Part shown: piece after piece, positions 29,132 to 35,167 of the stretch
Position numbering within the stretch: the stretch's first letter is position 1
Layout: every line of letters begins with the position of its first letter
Assembly: GCA_029778615.1 (NCBI GenBank)
Contig: JAKOPZ010000208.1
Location: 64,001 to 99,167 of the forward strand
Direction: 5' to 3'
DNA: 35,167 nucleotides
DNA from: Chloroflexota bacterium
GTDB taxonomy: Bacteria; Chloroflexota; Anaerolineae; UBA4142; SHND01
Program-made: the position numbers and the translations under genes
The notes under the pieces: model-generated
What the model was told of the DNA's origin: nothing
The model's database searches: none
The model's input: only the letters and a program-made list of their open reading frames with translations

Positions 29132-29533
29132 TCAGCGCAGTTGCAAGTTCATCAGAATCAGCATAATCACCACCGTCAACGCGCCGCCGAGAATCAACAT
29201 CAGCAAACCCCAAATCGCCCACCATGTCGCGCGTTCAAAGGAAGGGGTTGTGTTGGCGTTTGCGCCGCGCGTCGGATTTTCGAGCCGCGCGAGCCGAGTG
29301 TCGAGGTCGCGCAGCAGATACATTTGCTGCATTTGCGCGCGCTGCATTGATTGCAGCATCGAGCCCACAAACCACATTTCGGAAACGGCAGAGCCCGCGT
29401 TGGTTTGGGCAGTATTCGGATTGACCGGAATCAGCGGATTCGGCGTGAGCGGCAACAGCTGCGCGTCGCTTCGCGTGGGCGCCGTCCACGGCGCGCTGTC
29501 CGTCTCGGTATATTCGAAATCTTGATAGTTCAT
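29132..29533 (-). CDS. Tail-anchored hypothetical membrane protein
   Basis: A 133-residue protein I do not recognise. Residues 1-50 are Pro/Thr/Asn-rich and unstructured. Residues 55-88 are rich in Met and Gln and then charged (MLQSMQRAQMQQMYLLRDLD), compatible with a short coiled coil. One strong transmembrane helix at about 104-130 ends almost at the C-terminus, so the bulk would stay in the cytoplasm. GAGG 5 nt before the ATG supports the start. It is flanked by its own terminator and a PstS-like gene. Confidence 0.55.
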   Translation of the reverse strand: MNYQDFEYTETDSAPWTAPTRSDAQLLPLTPNPLIPVNPNTAQTNAGSAVSEMWFVGSMLQSMQRAQMQQMYLLRDLDTRLARLENPTRGANANTTPSFERATWWAIWGLLMLILGGALTVVIMLILMNLQLR

Positions 29534-29620
29534 CTCAACCTCGCAAAAACATTTACCAAAATATTAAAGCACAGTTTGGGGAGAGAATCGAGAGTTTGGG
29601 ATTACGAGATGGTGACGGAT

Positions 29621-30481
29621 TTATTTCGGGGGAATTTCGTTCAACCGTTGATACAAAATGGTGCGCCCGTCACTGCTGGCAAGGAAATCAACAAACGCAG
29701 TAACATTTTCATCCGGCGTTTGCGGCACAATCAAGAAAACGGTTTGCAAGAGCGGATAAACTCCGGCGCGAATATTTGCGCGCGTCGCCGCCGCATTATC
29801 AATCCCCACCGCGCGCGTCCGTGAATTTTCATCCCAAATGTTCGCTGCCACATAACCCAGCGCGTTCGGGTGTTCGGCAACATAATCCAACATGTCGAGA
29901 TTGGTTGGCATGAGCAGTGCGGTGGGTGTGATGCGCGCGCCCTGCATGACTTGGTCTTGAATCACCGTGCGCATCCCCGAACCCTCTTCGCGCATCAAGA
30001 CCTGAATCTCATCCTTGCCATTCGGCGGCGCAATGCCGAGCTGCGACCATTGACTGAATTCGCCCGTCAAGATTTTTTTCAAATCGTCGCGCGCGAGATT
30101 TTGCAGTGGGTTCGACGGATGAACAATAATGAAAACGCCGTCGCGTCCCAATTCCAATGCGCTGGCGTGCGCACGTTCCAATTCATCCGCGCGCGGATTG
30201 CGCTCGACAAACGCGAAATCAAATTGCTGAAAGCCCAGTTGACGCAGTGCTGTGGTGGAATTGCTGGTAAAAAAATCGAACGTCGTATTCGGATGCGCGC
30301 GTCGGTAACCGTTCGCCGCTTCGCGCGCAATGTACTGGGTAGAATCCGCCGAGCCGATGCGAAAATGCGCGGCGGGGGGGGGTGTCGGCGTGGCGCGACA
30401 GGCGAGAAGGAAAACAGGAACCAGCAAGCAGGCGGCAGTAACGAAATTCTTGAGAACTGTTCGTCGTTCGTCGTTCGTCAT
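29621..30481 (-). CDS. PstS-like phosphate-binding lipoprotein
   Basis: A 286-residue solute-binding lipoprotein (LLAC, Cys28). The mature part has the PBP-like/PstS pattern: RIGSADSTQYIAREAANGY at the start, NSTTALRQL, a DFAFVERNP stretch, HPSNPLQNLARDDLKKILTGE, and REEGSGMRTV near the ligand site. It probably binds phosphate or a related oxyanion, but no pstCAB genes are adjacent, so it may supply a transporter elsewhere or act in sensing. The ATG at 30481 lies inside a heptanucleotide repeat and no other start exists before the signal peptide. UppP is encoded 21 nt upstream on the same strand. Confidence 0.82.
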   Translation of the reverse strand: MTNDERRTVLKNFVTAACLLVPVFLLACRATPTPPPAAHFRIGSADSTQYIAREAANGYRRAHPNTTFDFFTSNSTTALRQLGFQQFDFAFVERNPRADELERAHASALELGRDGVFIIVHPSNPLQNLARDDLKKILTGEFSQWSQLGIAPPNGKDEIQVLMREEGSGMRTVIQDQVMQGARITPTALLMPTNLDMLDYVAEHPNALGYVAANIWDENSRTRAVGIDNAAATRANIRAGVYPLLQTVFLIVPQTPDENVTAFVDFLASSDGRTILYQRLNEIPPK

Positions 30482-30486
30482 TCGTC
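30459..30486. repeat. Heptanucleotide repeat containing a start codon
   Basis: Three copies of GTTCGTC and one ATTCGTC in tandem (28 bp). On the minus strand they encode MTNDERRT and include the ATG of the PstS-like gene. A TTG one unit upstream (30488) opens a second frame with the same first residues. Confidence 0.8.
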
Positions 30487-30502
30487 AATCATCAGACCGC
30501 AG

Positions 30503-31375
30503 CTATCCGCGCAACAAGGCAATGACTACAAGCAACAAGGCAAGCGCCCAACGATAATAAACAAACACATCCGTCGAGTTGCGGCGAAGATATTGGAGCA
30601 AAAAGCGAATGGTGAGAAAACCGGTGACGGCAGAGGCGACAAAGCCCGCCGCGTACAAGAGTAAATCGTTCGCCCCCAGCGCGCCGTTTTGCGATTCCCG
30701 AAAGACATCGTACAAACTTTTCAAGCCCGCGCCCGCGATAATCGGCGCGCCAAGCAGAAAAGAAAAACGCGCGGCGGCGTCGCGTTTCAAACCCAAAAAC
30801 AGACCCGCCGTGATGGTCGAACCCGAGCGCGAGACGCCGGGGAAAATCGCCAGCGCCTGTGCCGCGCCAATGAGCAGCGCATCGCGGAGAGTGATTTGTG
30901 TAAGGTCGCGCACATGCTTGGCGGCGCGTTCGGCAAAAAACAAAATCAAGCCGAGCAGCGCAATCACAATTGCCATCGCGATGACGGCGGTCGGCGAGAG
31001 CGGCGCGTTGGGCGCATGAAAAATTTCCTCTACTTTGCTTTCTGCCAACACGCCAACCACACCGCCCGGAATCGAACCCACGACAATCAACCATGCTAAA
31101 CGGCGGTCCGGGTCGCTGCCAATTTTTCGTTCGACGATGCTTGCAATGCCCGCGCGAATCAAACGCACCCAGTCGTTGGCAAAGAACGCGAGGACGGCGA
31201 GCAGCGTGCCAAGATGGAGCGCCAGGTCAAACGGGAGACTCGTAATCACCGCATTGTCCCAACCCAAGAGCCACGGCACAAGAATCAGATGCGCCGAGCT
31301 CGAGATGGGCAAAAATTCGGTAAGACCTTGAATAATGCCAAGAACAATAGATTGAATGAGGAGAGACAAGTCCAT
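30503..31375 (-). CDS. uppP: Undecaprenyl-diphosphatase
   Basis: A 290-residue integral membrane phosphatase that recycles undecaprenyl pyrophosphate to the monophosphate carrier for peptidoglycan and surface glycans. The signature elements are GLTEFLPISSSAHL (Glu20, then PISSSAH 23-29) and FPGVSRSGST (178-187), which hold the catalytic residues. Eight or so hydrophobic segments are visible and the length is typical of BacA/UppP. No ribosome binding site is seen; the region before the ATG holds direct repeats. PncC lies upstream and the PstS-like gene downstream on the same strand. Confidence 0.95.
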   Translation of the reverse strand: MDLSLLIQSIVLGIIQGLTEFLPISSSAHLILVPWLLGWDNAVITSLPFDLALHLGTLLAVLAFFANDWVRLIRAGIASIVERKIGSDPDRRLAWLIVVGSIPGGVVGVLAESKVEEIFHAPNAPLSPTAVIAMAIVIALLGLILFFAERAAKHVRDLTQITLRDALLIGAAQALAIFPGVSRSGSTITAGLFLGLKRDAAARFSFLLGAPIIAGAGLKSLYDVFRESQNGALGANDLLLYAAGFVASAVTGFLTIRFLLQYLRRNSTDVFVYYRWALALLLVVIALLRG

Positions 31376-31380
31376 AATAG

Positions 31381-31415
31381 TCGGATGGTCGGGTAGTCTG
31401 ATAATCGGATGGTCG
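31381..31415. repeat. Direct repeat upstream of uppP
   Basis: TCGGATGGTCG occurs at 31381-31391 and again at 31405-31415, with related TCGGGTAGTC between them, filling the 69-nt gap between pncC and uppP. It resembles the simple repeats before the PstS-like gene and phnE. Confidence 0.6.
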
Positions 31416-31444
31416 TGCTGAAAAACTGACCAACGACGAACTGA

Positions 31445-31927
31445 CTAGCCGACCTTTTCAAGATATTCGTAAAGGATTTCCAACGCGGCGTGCGCGGCGC
31501 TGGATTTATTTTCCAAACGATTGCCTTGCCACACAAAATGGCGGCACCAATCCGCGTCCGATGCGGACAGCGCGATATACGTGAGACCGAGCGGTTTCGT
31601 AGGCGTCGCGCCGCCCGGTCCCATAATGCCCGTGATGCCGATGGCAACGTCCGCGCGAAATTTGGCGCGCGCATTTTTCGCCAGTTCGCGCGCAATTGGT
31701 TCACTCACTGCGCCGTGCTGTAACAACAGCGCGTGTGGCACATTGAGCAAACCTTCTTTGGCTTCGTACGCGTACGCGACGACACTGCCCAGAAAATATT
31801 CGGAACTGCCGGGAACGTCGGTAATGTGCGAGGCGATGAGTCCGCCAGTACACGATTCGGCGAGCGCGAGTTTGAGATGTTTGGCGCGCAGCAGGTCGCC
31901 AATCGCAGCTGCAAGAGGTTCTGGCAT
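31445..31927 (-). CDS. pncC: Nicotinamide-nucleotide amidohydrolase (PncC/CinA C-terminal type)
   Basis: A 160-residue cytoplasmic enzyme that deamidates nicotinamide mononucleotide in NAD recycling. It corresponds to a free-standing CinA C-terminal domain. Motifs are ALAESCTGGLIASHIT near the N-terminus, FLGSVVAYAYEAKEGLL, HGAVSEPIARELA, and GITGIMGPGGATPTKPLG. Length is normal for the family. The ATG at 31927 is chosen at the domain start; the frame stays open to 32107 but the extra part is unlike the family and reaches into the neighbouring terminator region. Confidence 0.93.
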   Translation of the reverse strand: MPEPLAAAIGDLLRAKHLKLALAESCTGGLIASHITDVPGSSEYFLGSVVAYAYEAKEGLLNVPHALLLQHGAVSEPIARELAKNARAKFRADVAIGITGIMGPGGATPTKPLGLTYIALSASDADWCRHFVWQGNRLENKSSAAHAALEILYEYLEKVG

Positions 31928-32013
31928 CAACGGTGAAAGGAAAACGTTTCGCACAAGATAGTTTGGCGAGTGCAACCAAACGAAGCGATTATAGCGCGAG
32001 TTGCGCGCGCAAA

Positions 32014-32072
32014 CAAAAAGGGTAGACACGGAACAAAAAGGATAGACAGGGAACCGGGTTCCCTGTCTATCC
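32014..32072 (-). terminator. Terminator of the anti-sigma gene with a duplicated arm
   Basis: The stem 32040-32072 is a near-perfect palindrome (GGATAGACAGGGAAC with its complement) with five A before it, giving U on the minus strand. The sequence CAAAAAGGGTAGACACGGAA at 32014-32033 is an imperfect direct copy of 32034-32053, so two left arms compete for one right arm. Confidence 0.85.
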
Positions 32073-32125
32073 GTCGCGTCCACCCACGCGGTTCCGTTGC
32101 TGCCCAAGCGGTTTACCCAAACGCG

Positions 32126-34405
32126 TTATCGCACCGAAGCAATCACTCGTTCCATCACCGCGCACGAATACCGCACTTGTCCCGGCGCGCCGGGCGGGTC
32201 GTACGGATTCGTGAGCAGCAGCGCAACATCACCTTGCACCCAACTATACATCACACATCCTTCGCCGATTTTGATAATCGTCACTGCGCGTCCGCCGATA
32301 TTTTGTTGCACCGCGCGCGGGTCGTTGATTTCCTCGAAAAACTCTTGCGGCATTTCGGTCAGCGTCAACGCATCGTGCGGTCCATCATTCGGACGCGGGT
32401 CGAAACGAATTTCGATGCCCGCGCCGTTTCCATTCGGCGTCGGCACATTGCGTTCGGTCACCGTCATTTTTTCGGGAAGCCATGTCGGACGCAAAATGTT
32501 GAATGACGGCGCGGGAACGAGCGTTGGCGTCGGGGGCGTGGGTGGCGCTTGCGTTGCGCCGAGTTCCGCCGTGTCGGACATGGACGCCGCGATTTTCAAC
32601 ATTTCCTCGCGCGCGATGCCGTGTCCTTCGAGCGCGGTGTAACCACCATCTTGTACCCACCACAGGATTATGATTTGTGGTTCAAACAGCAGTTGATGCA
32701 CCGCGCGTCCGTTTGCCAATGTGACCGTCTCGCCTTTGAACCGTTCCTCTTGCTCCATTCCGCCCGTGCCTTGTTTCGAGAATTGCACGAGCAGCGCTTT
32801 TGTTCCATCGGCGCGAAAATACTCGATTTGATTTTGCGTCGGCGGCGCGGGCGTGAGTCCTTTGGGAAGATAGGTTGGAATCAAAATCGGATAGTCCGCC
32901 TGCGCGCGCAATTCCTTTAAGGTTGGCGCGGTCGGATTCGGTAGCGGCGCGTGACTGCCCTGCACCGTTTCCAACGCATTCCCCACGTCAATCAATTGTT
33001 CGGGAGCAATACGAAAACTCGAAATCGAAATGAACGTGCCATCGCGTAAAACCATCACCGCCGAGTTTGAGCCAAGTCCTGATGCGGAATCGAAATCGCC
33101 GCGCCGCACCCACGCCTGATTTCCGTTGATGTCAATTTGTTCTGCGCCGTCCGTCCAATTTCGCACGAGCTCATAGTCCGCGCGCCGTTCATAAATCGAA
33201 ATGCCGAACTGGTCCGCCGATTCATTCGCGTTCACGCGGTCGGCAGGAACGTAACCGAGTTCGATTTGATTTTCGATTTCGTTCCACTTGGGCGCGAGCG
33301 GCACAAAGTTGTTTGGCAATGTCTTGGGCGCAAAGATCGGAAACCCGACGCGCGGCGCGAGCGCCTGCAATTGCGTTTGATACTCGTTCGCGGTGGGCGC
33401 GGGCTGCGGGCGCATGTCGTTGATTTTCGCATCCGCCGGCGGCGTGAAGGAAAACAAATCCTTCGGCAATTCGATGTTGTACTGAATGCCCGTCACTTGC
33501 ACTTGACTTGAAATTTGGTCGCTGTTTTCCGCGCGAATTTCGGATTTCAAAACAAAGAACGTTTCCTTGTCAATCCAAATGGTGTGCGGACCGTTTAACT
33601 GCGGCGCGCTCGCGCTGCGGCATTTCGCGGGACCGAGTTCCACCTTGTACGTCGCGCGTCCCGCGATGGTTTCTTCGCCGACCACTTTCGGGTCGTAGCA
33701 GTTTGACATGTCTTGCTGCAAAAATTCCAGACTCAATATGCTCGGCGACGGAAAGCTTTTTTCTTGTGCCACCTGCACATTCACCGTTTTGTTCGTCGCG
33801 TCGTATTCCCACTGTGACTCGCCGTCGGCAACCGTCAGGGATTGATACGGCGGTTGATTCGGCGATTCGTACTTGGTTTCAATGCGCCAACGCGTCGGAC
33901 CCGCGTACCAGGTTTTCGTCTCGCCGCGCGCCTCGCGCGTGACGGTGGAATTGGGGTCATCCACAAACAGATTGAAACTCGTCTGCGTCATCTGAAATGA
34001 TTTCACATTCACACTGTTCAAATCGCTCGCGGCGGAACGCGCTTGATTCAATACTTGTTGCGCGTTCACGCTCGGCGGACGCGTGGCAAAAAACGCGAGC
34101 GCAAGAAACGCGACAACCAACGCCGCGCCGATGCCGACGAAAGACCAACGCGGCAGCGCAAAGAAAGTGCGCGATGACTTTTGGTGTGCGCGCGCAATTT
34201 GCGTCGCTTCGCGGTCGAGCCGTTCGCGAAGCGACGCGACAAACGCGGGGTTCGGCGCGGGCGCGTCAAAATGTGCGTTCATTTTTTGAATCGTTTCAAC
34301 CATTTGCGCGTCGAGTCCGCGCGGTGGTTCTGCATTGGGATTCGTTTCCAATTCTTCAAGATACCGTTCCATCCATTCCGCCATTTGTTCATCACGCGTA
34401 TTCAT
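32126..34405 (-). CDS. Anti-sigma-like membrane protein with LolA/RseB-like and DUF4367-like domains
   Basis: A 759-residue single-pass protein encoded with an ECF sigma factor (ATGA overlap). Residues 1-85 are cytoplasmic, acidic and helical, and would hold the sigma factor; no His-x3-Cys-x2-Cys zinc motif is seen. The membrane helix is about 87-108. Residues 115-335 resemble the LolA/RseB/MucB lipoprotein-sensing fold (VKSFQMTQTSF, then RWRIETKYESPN, then IWIDKETFFVLKSE). Three C-terminal modules begin FPIFAPKTLPNNF, YPILIPTYLPKGL and FNILRPTWLPEKM and look like DUF4367. The protein probably releases the sigma factor when the outside domains sense envelope or lipid stress (inference). Confidence 0.78.
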   Translation of the reverse strand: MNTRDEQMAEWMERYLEELETNPNAEPPRGLDAQMVETIQKMNAHFDAPAPNPAFVASLRERLDREATQIARAHQKSSRTFFALPRWSFVGIGAALVVAFLALAFFATRPPSVNAQQVLNQARSAASDLNSVNVKSFQMTQTSFNLFVDDPNSTVTREARGETKTWYAGPTRWRIETKYESPNQPPYQSLTVADGESQWEYDATNKTVNVQVAQEKSFPSPSILSLEFLQQDMSNCYDPKVVGEETIAGRATYKVELGPAKCRSASAPQLNGPHTIWIDKETFFVLKSEIRAENSDQISSQVQVTGIQYNIELPKDLFSFTPPADAKINDMRPQPAPTANEYQTQLQALAPRVGFPIFAPKTLPNNFVPLAPKWNEIENQIELGYVPADRVNANESADQFGISIYERRADYELVRNWTDGAEQIDINGNQAWVRRGDFDSASGLGSNSAVMVLRDGTFISISSFRIAPEQLIDVGNALETVQGSHAPLPNPTAPTLKELRAQADYPILIPTYLPKGLTPAPPTQNQIEYFRADGTKALLVQFSKQGTGGMEQEERFKGETVTLANGRAVHQLLFEPQIIILWWVQDGGYTALEGHGIAREEMLKIAASMSDTAELGATQAPPTPPTPTLVPAPSFNILRPTWLPEKMTVTERNVPTPNGNGAGIEIRFDPRPNDGPHDALTLTEMPQEFFEEINDPRAVQQNIGGRAVTIIKIGEGCVMYSWVQGDVALLLTNPYDPPGAPGQVRYSCAVMERVIASVR

Positions 34406-35010
34406 TCTTGCACCTCACTCAAAAGACCTTGTGCCGCGACGCGCGCTTTGATGGTTTCCATGCCGCGCCAGCGCAGCATTTTTACCGACGCGTGTGTCTT
34501 GCCGAGAACGCGCGCAATCTCTTCGCCTTTGAATCCGCTCAACGTCATCTCCAACACGTTGCGTTGTTCGTCGGGCAATTCGTTCAACGTGCGATAAAAC
34601 GCCGCGCGTTCGATTTCGCGCAGCGCGTCTTGCTCGGGCGAATCGTCCGCGTGCAATTGAAATTCCAACGCGTCATAGTTTTCGGTCACCGGCACGCGGC
34701 GCACCGCGTCCGCACAAACGTTGTGTGCGATGCGATAGAGCCACGCGATAAACAGTCCGTCGCGAAATTGCGGTAACGCCTGCAATGCTTTCAAAAACGT
34801 TTGGCTCGTCGCATCCTGCGCGGCGGGCGCGTTATGCAGCCGCACATACGCGTAACGATAAATCTGCGTCACGTATTTTTCGTACAATGCGCCGAACGCG
34901 CGCGGGTCGCGGCGCGCGGCGACGACGAGCGCGCGGTCATCCGCTTCAAGTGGCGGCGCTTTTGACAGGTTCGTTTTTGGTTCCGTCATTGGCGCAAATG
35001 ATAAACCCAT
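34402..35010 (-). CDS. RpoE-type ECF sigma factor
   Basis: A 202-residue sigma70-family factor. Region 2 (about 28-98) includes FGALYEKYVTQIYRYAYVRL and the -10 recognition helix near FIAWLYRIAHNVCADAVRR. Region 4 (about 135-192) includes LPDEQRNVLEMTLSGFKGEEIARVLGK-type sequence and the recognition helix HASVKMLRWRGMETIK. The last codons overlap the start of the anti-sigma-like gene by four bases, the usual sigma/anti-sigma coupling. The ATG at 35010 has a weak AAGGGA upstream; Met8 (34989) is an alternative start. Its target promoters cannot be read here. Confidence 0.92.
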   Translation of the reverse strand: MGLSFAPMTEPKTNLSKAPPLEADDRALVVAARRDPRAFGALYEKYVTQIYRYAYVRLHNAPAAQDATSQTFLKALQALPQFRDGLFIAWLYRIAHNVCADAVRRVPVTENYDALEFQLHADDSPEQDALREIERAAFYRTLNELPDEQRNVLEMTLSGFKGEEIARVLGKTHASVKMLRWRGMETIKARVAAQGLLSEVQE

Positions 35011-35082
35011 TTGTGATTTTTCCCTTTGCTTGAATGTTCACAGTACAGACGCCGCACAAGAAAAAAAGTAACGCAAAAAAAA

Positions 35083-35106
35083 CTCCGCGCGATTTCCCGC
35101 GCGGAG
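35083..35106. terminator. Hairpin terminator at the right edge
   Basis: CTCCGCGCG (35083-35091) pairs with CGCGCGGAG (35098-35106), with A-rich and T-rich flanks, so it can act in either direction. It probably closes a gene lying beyond the window. The remaining bases to 35167 hold no supported feature. Confidence 0.8.
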
Positions 35107-35167
35107 CATTTTTCTTTGGTTGACCCTTCGGCTGGTGCCGGTTTCCTTTTTTTTAGCGCATTGCAAC

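Noticed and set aside
31928-32107. N-terminal extension of PncC to an upstream start
   Set aside because: The extra residues are unlike the family and overlap the terminator of the preceding gene.
1-35167. CRISPR array, prophage or complete insertion sequence
   Set aside because: No regularly spaced direct repeats, phage structural genes or transposase were seen; the Xer-like recombinase sits in a housekeeping context.

Overview
The window looks like a chromosomal stretch of a Chloroflexota bacterium (Anaerolineae-like), most likely from an environmental genome. The basis is inference from style: lipoproteins with long Pro/Thr linkers behind the lipobox Cys, a very large GT39-type membrane glycosyltransferase with an appended soluble region, DUF4367-like anti-sigma proteins, dispersed small inverted repeats, and several TATAAT boxes 7-10 nt from start codons (leaderless mRNAs). 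No rRNA, tRNA, CRISPR array, prophage or intact IS was found. About thirty protein genes are supported, most on the minus strand.

Layout. 1-4054: end of a COG2403-type GTPase-like gene, a PsbP-like lipoprotein, an HtrA protease, a NodB polysaccharide deacetylase and a VTT/DedA membrane protein. 4129-4371 is an unexplained island with hairpins and a weak small ORF. 4463-9817: a sensor kinase, an OmpR-type regulator with a large insertion in its DNA-binding domain, and a GT39-like glycosyltransferase. 9898-12048: a membrane-anchored unknown and a Ddl-type ATP-grasp ligase. 12166-18383: a potassium-homeostasis block made of two KimA-type transporters, a UspA-like protein and a split pair of TrkA/RCK proteins. 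One kimA has a sigma70 promoter followed by a c-di-AMP (ydaO-type) riboswitch and terminator. The other has an equally strong promoter followed by a different, unrecognised structured leader that ends in an intrinsic terminator just before the ribosome binding site.

18683-18827 is a MITE-like inverted repeat in front of a sigZ-like ECF sigma gene with a Cys-rich tail, followed by the arsenite methyltransferase arsM. 20304-22999: a PH/SHOCT membrane protein, a Xer-type recombinase and a Cys/Met-metabolism PLP enzyme. 23327-27722 is a phnD-phnC-phnE transport operon whose PhnE is a tandem fusion of two permease domains carrying an extra extracytoplasmic beta domain. 27759-31927: a 35-residue membrane peptide, a HEAT plus BNR-repeat protein, a tail-anchored protein, a PstS-like lipoprotein whose start codon sits in a heptanucleotide repeat, UppP and PncC. 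32126-35010: an ECF sigma factor translationally coupled to a multidomain anti-sigma/LolA-like protein.

Themes are envelope maintenance (HtrA, UppP, Ddl, deacetylase, GT39, two-component and ECF systems) and control of ion and oxyanion levels (K+, arsenic, phosphonate/phosphate). The strongest candidates for new biology are the unrecognised kimA leader RNA, the regulator with an inserted domain, and the architecture of PhnE.
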